NCBI GenBank assembly: GCA_026214975.1
Contig: CM047815.1
Coordinates: 76,661,299-76,725,298 of the forward strand
DNA: 64,000 nt
Source: Gentiana macrophylla
Taxonomy: Eukaryota > Streptophyta > Magnoliopsida > Gentianales > Gentianaceae
Direction of reading: 5' to 3'
Shown here: piece after piece, positions 22,035 to 32,619 of the stretch
How the letters are laid out: each line of letters opens with the position of its first letter
Position numbering within the stretch: the stretch's first letter is position 1
The notes under the pieces: generated by a model
What the model was told of the DNA's origin: nothing
Databases searched by the model: none
The model's input: the letters and a program-made list of their open reading frames with translations, nothing else
Made by a program: the position numbers and the translations under genes

Positions 22035-22565
22035 CGCTCATTGTTGGGCGAGCTGGGCCAGTTTGTACTGACTTCCCGCATTTATGTTTAGAACGAGCAG
22101 GGCCAGATTGGATTGACTTCTCGTTTAAGTGATGGAGAGCGGGGCCGGATCGGACCGACTTATCGCACTAAAGTTTTTACACGAGCACGGCCAGGTTAGA
22201 CTAGCTTCTTGTTTTAAGTGTTTAGGATGAGCTGGGCCAGATTGGACTGACTTCTCGCACTTTGTCGAGCGAGCTGGGCCAAATATAATTGACTTCCTGT
22301 ATTGATTTTTTGCCGAGCAGGGCCAGAATTGTCTGACTTCCCGGACTTCGTTGAGTGAGCTGGGCCACTTTGTACTGACATTCCCGCATAGTGTTTTTTA
22401 CCGAGCACGGCCAGAATTGTCTGACTTCCCGGACTTTGTTGAGCGAGCTGGGCCAGTTTGTACTAACTTCCCGCATATTGTTTTTTGCCGAGCAGGGCTG
22501 AAATTGTCTGACTTCCCAGACTTGGTTGAGCAGTTGGGCTAGTTGTACTAACTTCCCGCATATTG
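22035..22565. repeat. Tandem array of ~29/87-bp units within the LARD-like element
   Basis: GAGCTGGGCCA occurs at about 22271, 22358 and 22445, an 87-bp higher-order period. It alternates with GAGCAGGGCCAGAATTGTCT units. The left part is more diverged. Confidence 0.75.
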
Positions 22566-22719
22566 TTGAACGTGTGTTTGTGTTGCAAAATCAATAAAGA
22601 CCATGTGTAATATAAAACAAAATAATATTAAATTAACGTATCGTTTGCTTATTTGGCGTAGTCTGTTGATGTCGTGCCTAGATAGCGAGCGGATTTACAT
22701 AAGATTTTCTCGGGTGAGA

Positions 22720-23165
22720 TCTCCAGATATGATGCCGAATTGAAGTCAGTCTTATAGAAGGCTCGCTCGAAGGCGAATTCCAAATATGATGCCGAACTTT
22801 AGTCGGTCTTATAGAATGCTTGTTCGAAGGCGAGTTCCAAATATGATGCCGAACTGAAGTCGGTCTTACAGAAGGCTCGCACGAAGGCCAGTTCCAGATA
22901 TGATGCCGAACTGAAGTCATTCTTATAAAAGGCTCACTCGAAGACGAGTTCCAAATATGATGCCGAACTGAAGTTTGTCTTATAGAAGGCTCACTCGAAG
23001 GCGAGTTCCAAATATGATGCCGAACTGAAGTCGGTCTTATAGAAGGCTCGCTCGAAGGCGAGTTCAAAATATGATGCCGAACTTTAGTCGGACTTATAGA
23101 ATGCTCGCTCGAAGGCGAGTTCCGAATATGATGCCGAACTGAAGTCGGTCTTATAGAAGGCTCTT
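22720..23165. repeat. 57-bp tandem repeat, eight copies
   Basis: ATATGATGCCGAA begins at 22727, 22784, 22841, 22898, 22955, 23012, 23069 and 23126, an exact 57-bp spacing. 57 is a multiple of three, so one minus-strand frame stays open through most of the array (22678-23067) and reads as a 19-residue repeat. The minus strand is the element's sense strand, but there is no evidence the peptide is made. Confidence 0.9.
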
Positions 23166-23296
23166 CCCACCACTTCAGGTCGAGAAAGTTCCAAAAATAA
23201 GAAAGCTCGTCCCGACACTTTAGGTCGGGAGAGTTCCAAAATTAAGTAATAAGTGTGATCATTTAAGTTGTAGAAATAAAACCCGATGAGAGCTTG

Positions 23297-23600
23297 GATT
23301 TTGAGAGCTAGGGCGCTCGACTCGGATCATGGAGAACTGGGGTGCTCGGCTCGGATCATGGAGAGCTAGGGAGCTCGGCCAGGATCTTGGAGAGCTGGGG
23401 AGCTCGGTTCGGATGATAGAGAGCTGGGACGCTCGGCCAGGATCTTGGAGAGCTGAGGAGCTCGGCTCAGATCTTGAAGACCTGGGGAGCTCGGCTCGGA
23501 TCTTGAAGAGCTGGGGAGCTCGGCCAGGATTTAGGAGAGATGGGGAGCTCGGCTCGGATCTTGAAGACCTGGGGAGCTCGGCCCGGATCTTGAAGAGTGT
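23297..23600. repeat. 29-bp tandem repeat, about ten copies
   Basis: Units of the form ATCTTGAAGAGCTGGGGAGC recur every 29 bp (for example at 23326, 23355, 23471, 23500 and 23529). The block sits just inside the 5' LTR region of the LARD-like element. Confidence 0.85.
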
Positions 23601-23940
23601 TTTTGGTGATACAGCAGCAACTTTCTGGCAACGATCGGCCATTGAAACGGACTCCGATCGGCACGAAATTTGGAGGACTTATTCGTCCCTCTTTCTTTTT
23701 CACCCTGAACGGTGGAAATTTTGTTTCAACGGCTCAATCTCTGGCAATTAGCCACCGATGTGACTGCTGCATTTTGGTGATACTGCAGCAAATTTCCGGC
23801 AACGATCGGCCATTGAAACGAACTCCGATCGGCACAAAATTTTGAGGGCTTATTTGTCTCTCCTCCTTCTTCAATCTGAACGGTGGAATTTATGTTTCGA
23901 TGGCTCAATCTCTAGAAATTTGCCGCCGATATGACTGCGT
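23598..23940. repeat. 171-bp direct duplication next to the 5' LTR of the LARD-like element
   Basis: ACGATCGGCCATTGAAACG occurs at 23631 and 23802, and the surrounding sequence matches over about 170 bp. 171 is three times 57, the period of the nearby array. Confidence 0.8.
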
Positions 23941-23998
23941 TTTTGCTATTTGATTTTTAACCAAGTTGCCAATAGGAGACTCTCCTTCCAGCGCGAAT

Positions 23999-24638
23999 TG
24001 ACGATGCTGGAAATCGTAGATGATAAATCTGGGGCTGTTCTCATAATGACAACCTGCAAAAGCTTCAAGAACATTAAAAACGATAATAAAAAAAGAGAGG
24101 GGGGTTGTTTGGTGGTTTAGACTGCACTTGAGAAACTGTATCTCAAGTTGCCTACGTATCCAATGCGTGTATTGGAATCAAATCTTCGTAATTCCTTAGG
24201 AATTGTTTATATAGAAGGGCGTTATGCCCTAAGCCGTTGTGGACCTTTGTCCTTGTTGGGCTTGAATTTCGTGTTCCCTAAGGAATAGATAATCACGATC
24301 TGATCTCCTTGATTTTAGGAGATAATTATGGACATATTAAATGTCAGAATCAGAGTCTTGATGGCTCGGGATCCTTTCCCTGTTTATCTGTTTATCATAC
24401 ACGTAGGAAATACGATTGAGGATTAACTTTGGCCGACTTAGATGGCCTGAGCTGAACTGGCTGAACCCTTCCGTGTTTTGTCCGACCTACGGAGGTCGTG
24501 GAGGATAGCGAAACTAGGATCAGTTCGGATTTTTGTGTGGGGCTCTTGGCTCTTAAGATGTAGGCTTTCTCTATCTGTATTTTTTACTGTGCTGATGTGG
24601 AGGTGACACATGGCGATGTGCTGATCCGACTCTCGTCA
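23999..24638 (-). repeat. 5' LTR of the LARD-like element
   Basis: 640 bp. On the minus strand it starts TGACGAGAG and ends CGTCA. It pairs with 16405-17037. Confidence 0.88.
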
Positions 24639-24643
24639 ACAAT

Positions 24644-25254
24644 CAAACATGCTTCGTTAAAAATAGATCGTATTAGAATAGATTGTATTATTTGATAATC
24701 AATTCTACTATAACATTTTCAAACGGATGCTGAAAGCGTATACCCAAACGGATGGGAAGTTCTACAAGAGAGATTTCACAGTGAGTCCCACGCGCGTGGG
24801 TATTTCTCAAATAAAACTGTGCCCGTAATCACCCACGTGGATGACTCCCTATAGGAAAGTCTTTATAATAAAATTTCCCCAAACGGATGATGAAAATTTA
24901 TTCTTTTCTTTTTTATTTCCCAGAAATTTATTCTTTTCTACTCTAGATTTTCTCAAAACTAAACATGTTTTTTTAGAAGAAAAACGAAACATGCTTTAAA
25001 TAGTTGTTATTTCCTAAATTCCTATTTTGCTTGGAAAATCATTTTTCCACATATTTCCGTTTTATTATAAGAACACAATAGCACAGTAAAACCTCGGCAA
25101 AACCCTATAATCGGAGGAACCTCCTTTCAAAGAAAAAAAAAACAGTAAAACTTCGGCAAAACCCTATAATCGGAGGAAGTTCCAGACCGGTGAGTCCGGG
25201 AATGTACATTTTCTCCTAATTGGGCGGGAAATTTGAGTCCTGCATAAGCATCTA
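24644..25254 (+). other. Upstream region and 5' leader of the lysine/serine-rich protein gene
   Basis: AT-rich DNA. A 37-bp segment (CTCGGCAAAACCCTATAATC...) is duplicated with a 59-bp period (about 25083-25119 and 25142-25178), separated by an A-run. AAACCCTA-like motifs are frequent in promoters of ribosomal and nucleolar plant genes, which is suggestive only. No TATA box is obvious. Confidence 0.45.
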
Positions 25255-28200
25255 ATGGCGAAACGTTGCCGGGATCCCGAATCCGATGTGACAACATCAG
25301 CCTCTGGATTCAAGACTGTCTTCGTCGCCACGAGCTTGGATACCCACCTCGCCATGACTCTTTCATTTTCGGATACCGTCGCCGATTTCAAAAGTACCAC
25401 ATTTTCGTCAATAACTTTATTAGATCTCTCTATCGGTTTGAAGAATTAGTTTGTTCCCTTACTTGTTGGATGAAAATAAATTGAATATTATGTTTCTATT
25501 GTTATACTGTAATTTTTTTGTGTTATCGTTATAGCTTGTTTCGTTTCAGCTACATTTGGTTTTCCATGTTTCTGGCGTGTTGGTGTGCTTAGATATGCCT
25601 TCTTCTTTCCCCATGAGTAAAAGTAAATTTTCTGCTCAAAGCAGACTTCCCAATATATTTTATATGATCCCCGAATTGATTAAAACGAAATCTCTTTTGA
25701 CACATGCCACTTGAATCTATGTTCAAATGTGACCCGTCCCCTCTATTTTAGACGTTCAGTTTTTGTTTGAGATATTCATGTTTGTTAGTTCTGCTTGAAA
25801 GTTGGAAATAGTAAAAGCGGGATAGTTTGAAATGTTCAGTTGATTGCTTCGTGCTGAGGTAAAAATAAAAATATGAGATCTGTGCTTACAGAAAGATTCA
25901 TGAACTGTGTGTTTGTGGCCTGCAGAGAAGATAATGCTTCAACATGAGCAATGCTTTCCGGAAACTGGAGCCTTGACAGTCCATTCGTTGAAAGTATGTA
26001 CTACCATTCTATTTCTTGGTCGCAGATTATGCGTTTTATATGCCTGTATGTTTAGTTCTCGATGCTGTTTATTCTCAGGTGGAATACCAAGGCAAGATGT
26101 ATCATCTACATGAGTCTGACATGGTTGTAAGTAGTGCATTTGAAGGGTATGAAGGACGTTGGCCCCTTTTTGTTGACGCTTCTAGTTCTTTGGAAGTTGT
26201 CAAGGAGCAAAATGTTCTTGTTCCTTGTGATAGAGGTAAATTGGAGAGCTCAAGGTTGCCACTAGCTATTGATGCTATTACGCGGAAGTCGCCTGGAGAA
26301 AGTTCACAATATAGCTTGGAAGTTGGACATGTTGATGGTACTTTAAAGTCGGTAGAAAATGATCTCAGGAGCAAGGACAATTCAAAGGATCAAAATGAGA
26401 AACTTCCTTCTCGTAATTCCTATGAAACACGATCTGGAGGTGGTTTGAATGCTAAGAAGAAGCAGAAGGTCAAACACAGTTTGCATGTTGCTGGTGAATC
26501 AGCTTTAAATGCTACCAGGACTTCACCTCAAACAACCATGAGCGGCAGGTCTAATAATGAAGCGGGTGGTCTTGAAGATTCCATTTTTCTTGCTGGTCAA
26601 AAAGTATCAACGGATGTGCAGCTAGGAGGAAGAGATGCTGGGGTTTCTCCTCATAATACCATGTTTTCAGGCACAAAGACTTCTGAGCGAGCTGAACCAG
26701 AAAGTCATGTATTTGAAAAGGATGCGGTTTATGGACACCATTCGGAGGACCCCAGTATTAGAAGTCAGGTTTCTGATATGGAGAATAAATCTCTTAAAAA
26801 GTCTGTTGCAGAGCTTAGAGAAAATATGACTAGTCCAGATGTTCCATCACAACAGGTTGAAGAGGTCCAGCCTGCAATTAGTGCAGCTAAGAAAAAGAGG
26901 AAAAGAAAAAAGCAGCATCAGGAAACAAATTCATCTGTACCTTATGAGCATGCTGCAACTTCTAAGCCTGGAACTGTGTTGCAGGGAAGTGTTCTTACGG
27001 AGGAGGCATGTGAGGGTCAGACTTTAGGCTCAGGAAACCATGGCATGGTAAATGATGAAAGCTTGCTGACTTCCACTGGGAATCTTCGAAATAATGATAA
27101 TGAAGAGTATGGACGGTTGTCATCTAACCATGAGGTGGGGCTGTCTGAAAATGATAAACCTTCAGATCTGGTCGAAACAACACCTGCCAAGGAGGAAGTA
27201 GTCATTTGCCTTGGTGTGTTGGATAAGTCTCCAGATGCTGATAATTCTGAAGTGAGTAAAAGTAAGATTAGAACATCCAGGAAATCTTCTGTGCGCAAAC
27301 AAGATCAGTTAGATGGTGAACATGATCTCAGCTCTCCAAGTAAAGTTTTTGTAGCCATAGAAGGTGCAGCTCCCAGAGCACATATTGATGATCAATCGAG
27401 GAGAGATGAAAATGCCTTGCCTCAAAACGATCAGAAGAAAAGTGAAGAGAATAGCGAGTTAGCTAAAAATAATGTTCCTGTGGCAATATGCTCTGGAGGA
27501 AGCTACAAACATCTAGATTCAGATGAGACAAATTTGAATGAAAAAGAATCAGCTTCAGATATTGCCTTCAATGTGAGGGATGATCTGGAAGGTGGCAAAT
27601 CTGGTTGCAGACCGAAGAAAAAGAAGACAAAGAAACCTGCTTCAAAGGATGACATCCGTATAATAGAGCATACTAAGGATGCAAATGACCCTTTAGCTCT
27701 CAAGATATCACTTTCTGAATATATACCTGGTGATGTTATGGCAGATAAAAGCACATTCTCCTGTATTGAGGGAATGGAAGAACCAAAGATGGTTTCACCT
27801 ACAAATTCTCATAAGAATGGTAATGGTAATACAGCCTCCGACAATGACGATGTACACCTACCGTTATCTAAGGTTGAACACAATCAATCAAGAAATGAAG
27901 ATTTGGATCTTGATTCCGGAAAAGATTCCGATATTTATCAGAGCCAAGATAGGGCCGCTGTCCAAGGTCAGGTTAACACGGAACACGCTAAAGAAGCTGA
28001 AAGCCCAATGGATCAACCTGATGGGGAACAGAAGAACAAAGTTACTACAAAGAAGAAAAGGAAAAAGAAAGCAAAAAGGACTGGGAACTCTACCAGTGAG
28101 GGTCTTGGCATTCCAGAAGTCAACCCGGAAAATATTGGTGATGAAAAATTAGCATCTTTAGTTGAGAAATCGACTGATCTGGACTATGCAGATACCTTGA

Positions 28201-29953
28201 AAGTAAATGGCTCAGATGAAAAAAGAACTATCGATCAATCGGGTGTTTCAAAGTTGGGACTGGGTAAGAATTCTGATGTCAAGGGCACGGTTAAAAGTGA
28301 ACAACTTCTAAAAAATAGTGACGGCCCTGAAGTTCCAGCTCATGAGATTGAAAGTAATAATGAGGTTAGACATGCTACTGTGGTTAGCATGGCAAACAAT
28401 GGCTTAGCGTCTGAAGGGGAAAATGGTTCAGTGAACTTCCGGAGTTATTTTGTTCCTGGTAATGACCATAGAGGGGCTGCATCTACTGACAAGGTTGAAG
28501 GAGAGTCAAATGTAGTTGAAGGTGCAGAAAAAGCAAATGTGCAGACAATTGTGCCTGAAGGCAAACGAAGGCCATCTAAATCGTTGGGAAATCAAAAGAA
28601 TTCTAGTGGCATAAACAATGATGACAATTCACATGAACATTCTTCTTCAAAAGCAAAACAAAATAAGAGTGCGAGTGAAATGGAGACCTCGACAAGTTCT
28701 AGAAAAAGGTCGAAATCCTTGAGCACTATTAGGGATGCCAATGTCAAAGTACTCAAAAAGTCTGTAGATCCAGCCACAGTAACTGTCCCCCGTCGGTTGA
28801 AGGAGAAGAATGGATCTTTGACTTCATCAAATCTCAACTCAGTCTCAAGAGATTCAAATAAAATCTTGATAAATAAAAGCAATCAGAAGAAGCAAACAGG
28901 TATCAACCTTAAAAATACAGCAGAAGGGGAAATTTCTAGAAAGAAAGCTAAGGATCTAGACAAGAGTTCACAAGAGAAAGGTTTGTTGACTACTCCAGGT
29001 ATAATTTTTGGGGATGGCTTGAGTGAAAGTTCTGGTGATGAAAACGGGCATTTGAAGTCTGGTTCCTCCACTCAAAGCCCATCCGATAGTTCATCTTCAT
29101 CTTCATCAGAAGACCTCATGAGGGAAGGTTAGTTCTGTCACACGTTGAAGTGATATCTTGTCACGTGTTTCTGTTGCATATCCGACCTTTTATCCTTATT
29201 TTTCTCTTTGAGTGAATGTGCATTATCCTTTTATCCAGTAATTTCCTTAGGTTGTCATTATTTTGGGCATCGAATGCTTCCGCCTTTCCCCATGAAATGG
29301 ATGTATGATGAACATATGGATAACGTGATCTACAGCTTACTTACGGGAGATTCCCAGTTCTTGGCATTTCCTGCATGCTTTTTCGACTGTCATTTTTCTA
29401 CTTTCTCCTAGCCCATAAAATTGTATTTCTGGCCTGTAATCTTGGTTACGACAGACAAATTGCTAAATTCAATCCCTGCAATGATTTAGTAATCTATGCA
29501 TTCAATAGATCCTTATGATCGGGGTTTTCAGTTATTTAGTCTGCTAATGCATTCTTTTTTGCTGTTTTTTGTCATCTTTTTGGAACAGGATATATTAACA
29601 AAGATCACAAAGGCCGGAAAACAGCTTTAGCTTCCAAGTATGTATGACTTTGTTACTGTTATGTTCAGTTACTCGGATTTGCGCACAAGAAACTTTGGGT
29701 CTGTTTAGGCATGAGATATCTTGTCTTTTATTCTTAAAATCAAACTATTGGTCCCATACTTAAAAAAAAAAAAAAAAAACGTCGGTTTGGCATCACACAC
29801 GAGTAAACCATTGGTGATTATTATCTGATGCAAAAAATGATGAAATGACACAGGTTAGCAGATCCAAGGAATATGTCGATGGACATGATTCTGAGAAGTT
29901 CAAGCCGGTTTAAGAAGGCGAAGCTTACTGCCTCTCAGTCTGAAGCTGGATAG
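25255..29953 (+). CDS. Plant-specific lysine/serine-rich, probably nuclear protein (five exons)
   Basis: Exons are 25255-25393, 25926-25993, 26079-29127, 29589-29637 and 29854-29953, all with GT/AG introns and matching phases; they encode 1134 aa. The N-terminal ~110 residues form a compact domain (pattern HEQCFPETGALTVHSLKV, then a hydrophobic stretch ending PLFVDAS) that looks like the ubiquitin-like start of an unnamed plant nuclear protein family. The long middle is hydrophilic and probably disordered, with basic clusters resembling nuclear localisation signals: KKKRKRKK (about 340), KKKKTKK (about 582) and KKKRKKKAKR (about 728). A serine run (SSSSSSSED, about 1072) precedes a conserved-looking C-terminus (ILRSSSRFKKAKLTASQS). 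Function unknown; nucleolar or chromatin work is inference. I chose 25255 because only this start joins in frame to exon 2. Confidence 0.85.
29758..29779. repeat. Poly(A) tract in intron 4 of the lysine/serine-rich protein gene
   Basis: A run of about 18-20 A. It is a simple repeat with no target duplication found. Confidence 0.7.
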
Positions 29954-31453
29954 TCAGCAGGTGGATTTTGTTCCCGAGAGTCAACCTTTCCATTAATTTT
30001 ATAAAAGCAATCCATCCAATGTTGGCCAACCTTTTTGCTGTAATACTACTACTTTCAAACCGAACATCCTTCGTTTTGCATGGGAGAAGGTGTTTTTTTG
30101 CTTGTGTTAAAAAAAAACGGTGTTTTGTTACCTGCATTGCTGCTGTATAATATTATTATACCTCATCTTGCAGAGGATATATATTTCTGCGTTTTGTAGT
30201 GATGTAACCTCAATTGGGAACATCTTTCTTTTTTTTTTTTTTTTTTTTTTTTGAGGAATTGGGAACATCTTTTGACACAACATTTTATTTGGACTCGATC
30301 CAAGTCGGAAAATGATTATTATTCTGCAGCAGTTTTATGGTGGTTCAGGTACACCATTTCATACATGTTTCACCAATAGCATCTCTAAAACATGGGCAGC
30401 TTTATGGTGGTTTAGGTAGACCATTTCATACATGTTTCACCAATAGCATCTTCTAAAACAGGGGCAAACATGTAAATGACATGTAAAAGATAGGGGAGTC
30501 ATCACATTATCTAACATCATATTAGTTTTAGATCATCAATTCATATTTAATTCAAAACTTGAATAAAATTTTCGATTATTCTGACCTAAATGAAGTCAGT
30601 GTTTTCTATATCTAATGATACCTGTCGGGAAGCCTTTCTGATTAAAGTATGTCATGGTTTTTTATTTTTTTATTTTACAAGAAATTTTATTTTATTAAAT
30701 TGAAAGATAAAAAGTTAATACAATGTCATATCATGGGCCATGGTTCTCCCCTTATAGCAAGTTATGTGTCAGAAGATCGTCTTGCCTTTTCAAAACCTAC
30801 GAACGACAAATCCAATGTAGGAAAATCCGTCATGTAGAATGATTACAGCACCCTACGCCTAAATAAGCTAGCGCCATGAAACCAATTACATGCAACAGAA
30901 AAGAGTACACACGGTGGAGATAAAAGCCGTCATCTTCATTAGTTGACCACGTATGTAGAGTGTGAAGTGGTCTTGTAGCTTCATAAATGGGTCTCATTGC
31001 GTCTCCTTAGCAGGTGCAGAGCTATCTGTATTAGGGTGTGGTTACTGAGATCCGGGATATTTCTTTAGTATTAAAACGACGTAGTTTAATTGTTAAAAAA
31101 TATAGTTTTAGGCTATGGTGATCTCATCGAAATAAATTTTCAATATAAAAATGTAGATTCTGACTCCAGTGACCCCTACTTAGATAAATTTCTGACTCCG
31201 CCAGCGCTATTTAATATCCCAATGTTGAGGGTCATACGCACACTATTTGAGTGTGTCTCCATTCTGCTTAGGATCTGGACTTGGATACAAACTTTGTAAA
31301 TTCTCTTTTTACCTAGAATCCCGACTTGTAGGAAAAATGAAAATATGTAAACTTTGTAACATCCTTTTTTTGTATAGAATCTCGACATGGTGAAAAAAAA
31401 ATATAAATTTGTAAGACAAAAGTTAGAATAAATAAATATATAAAAACAAAAAA
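29954..31453. other. Intergenic region with a 67-bp tandem duplication
   Basis: A sequence containing TTTATGGTGGTTCAGGTACA is repeated with a 67-bp period (about 30334-30400 and 30401-30467). A poly-T run lies at about 30232-30252. No gene was recognised in the rest. Confidence 0.55.
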
Positions 31454-31592
31454 GGTAATGATACTGGCACAACCACTCGATCGCAACGAGCGACACAAGC
31501 TCGATGATAATGATGCATTGATGTCACAAGCTCGATGTTCATGCATTGTTGTGTCGCTCGTTGTGGCCAAAGATTGTGTCCTTATCATTACC
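31454..31592. mobile_element. Foldback MITE, copy 1
   Basis: The ends GGTAATGATA (31454) and TATCATTACC (31592) are perfect inverted repeats. Further inside, CAACGAGCGACACAA pairs with TTGTGTCGCTCGTTG. The unit is 139 bp and non-coding. Confidence 0.75.
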
Positions 31593-31604
31593 ACACAAAA
31601 AAAA

Positions 31605-31757
31605 GTAATGATAGAGGCACAACGATTGTGACACAACGAGCGACACAACGGTTATCTGCACCGTTGATCATAATGAGTTGAAATTGAGGCTTGGTGTAGG
31701 TTTAACATGATCGACGGTTTGTGTCACTCGTTGTGGCACAACCGTTACGTCTCTATC

Positions 31758-31760
<3 letters not shown>
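31605..31760. mobile_element. Foldback MITE, copy 2, related to copy 1
   Basis: It starts GTAATGATAGAGGCACAACG and ends CGTTACGTCTCTATCGT, long imperfect inverted repeats that again contain the CAACGAGCGACACAA core. It abuts a poly(A) tract (31760-31796). Confidence 0.7.

Positions 31761-31796
<36 letters not shown>
31760..31796. repeat. Poly(A) tract (about 37 bp)
   Basis: An uninterrupted run of A between the foldback MITE and the 3' end of the methyltransferase gene. Confidence 0.9.
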
Positions 31797-31799
<3 letters not shown>

Positions 31800-31806
31800 A
31801 ATTTGG

Positions 31807-32619
31807 TTACGACCCCTTCCTTTTTCTGAAAACGACTTCAGTATCTAGCCCGAACCCATCGACCGTCCGTACATGTACTAAATCCGACCGCTTAAACAGC
31901 TTCTTCAACGGCTCAACGCTGTACAAGTCATTAGCAGAGTACTTATCAGCCCGTTTAGATATCGCCACGTGTATAACACAAACCCCACCAGGCTTCAACG
32001 TCCGTTCGATCTCCCCTACAAATTTATCCGGATAGAGCGCGTGGTCAAACACATTGGAGAACTCAAAGTCGAAAGTTTCGTTATCGAACGGTTGGCTGTG
32101 AAAGTCACCTCTAATTACAAGCGGCGGAGAGGGGACCAAATCCATCCCGATTGAATCGGATACTCCGACCCGTCTCAATGCCTCCACTTCTTGACCCATT
32201 CGAGCTCCGATACATAGAGCTTTTGAATCCTTGAAAAGAAGCTTTTTGTTCTTCAGATCATCGAAGAAGGAGGAGAATACCTGAATCTTGCGGGTCCAGT
32301 CACGGGTTTTCCATAGTTGTCGGAGCTTAGGATTGAGGGTCTTGTTAAGCTGGCGTTGTATGTAGGAATCATAGGATTTGTAACCGGGTCGAATCTTCAG
32401 GCCCGGAAAGGTGTTAAGCTGTTCATTATTGGAAGTTGATTGATTCTTGGTGATTACCTTGGTGATCATGGCTATGGAGGAGTTATGGTGCTGTGAAAGA
32501 AAGAGAAGCAAAGGTATGAAAATGAAGAGAGCGAAATAAACGCATTTTGAAACGAATGGTTTGATGATGATGGAATTATCTTTCATGTCGATCGGAGGGA
32601 ATTTTTGCATCTGCTGCAT
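31807..32619 (-). CDS. Membrane-anchored SAM-dependent methyltransferase-like protein (single exon)
   Basis: 270 aa in one uninterrupted exon. A hydrophobic segment at residues 26-43 after a short basic N-terminus suggests a type II membrane anchor, as in plant methyltransferases of the secretory path. The class I (methyltransferase type 11-like) fold is indicated by motif I ALCIGARMGQEVEAL (about 134-148, a variant of the glycine-rich SAM loop), an acidic strand end GMDLVPSPP (158-166), GDFHSQPFDNETFDFEFSN (171-189) and the late motif TLKPGGVCVIHV (207-218). It resembles the Arabidopsis At3g27230/At5g40830 group, whose substrates are not established. The start is the first ATG at 32619; a second Met at residue 4 would change little. 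The gene ends next to the poly(A) tract on its 3' side. Confidence 0.88.
   Translation of the reverse strand: MQQMQKFPPIDMKDNSIIIKPFVSKCVYFALFIFIPLLLFLSQHHNSSIAMITKVITKNQSTSNNEQLNTFPGLKIRPGYKSYDSYIQRQLNKTLNPKLRQLWKTRDWTRKIQVFSSFFDDLKNKKLLFKDSKALCIGARMGQEVEALRRVGVSDSIGMDLVPSPPLVIRGDFHSQPFDNETFDFEFSNVFDHALYPDKFVGEIERTLKPGGVCVIHVAISKRADKYSANDLYSVEPLKKLFKRSDLVHVRTVDGFGLDTEVVFRKRKGS

Larger units (their letters stand above)
16405..24638 (-). mobile_element. Non-autonomous (LARD-like) Ty3/gypsy retrotransposon related to the Tat/Retand element at 51-63 kb
   Basis: Two similar LTRs (23999-24638 as 5' LTR and 16405-17037 as 3' LTR, minus-strand orientation) begin TGA and end TCA. The flanking pentamers are ACAAC and ACAAT, a target duplication with one mismatch. 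Orientation comes from a part of the LTR (sequence around GGAACTACGA and TTGGATA.GTAGGCAACTTGAG) that matches the plus-strand LTR at 51.4 kb. A purine tract (GGATCTGGGGGATTA) precedes the 3' LTR. The sequence after the 5' LTR (GCGCTGGAAGGAG) resembles the same position in the 51-kb element, so it may be the primer binding site. The interior has no gag or pol: only tandem repeats, part of an antisense frame and a nested solo LTR. Confidence 0.88.
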
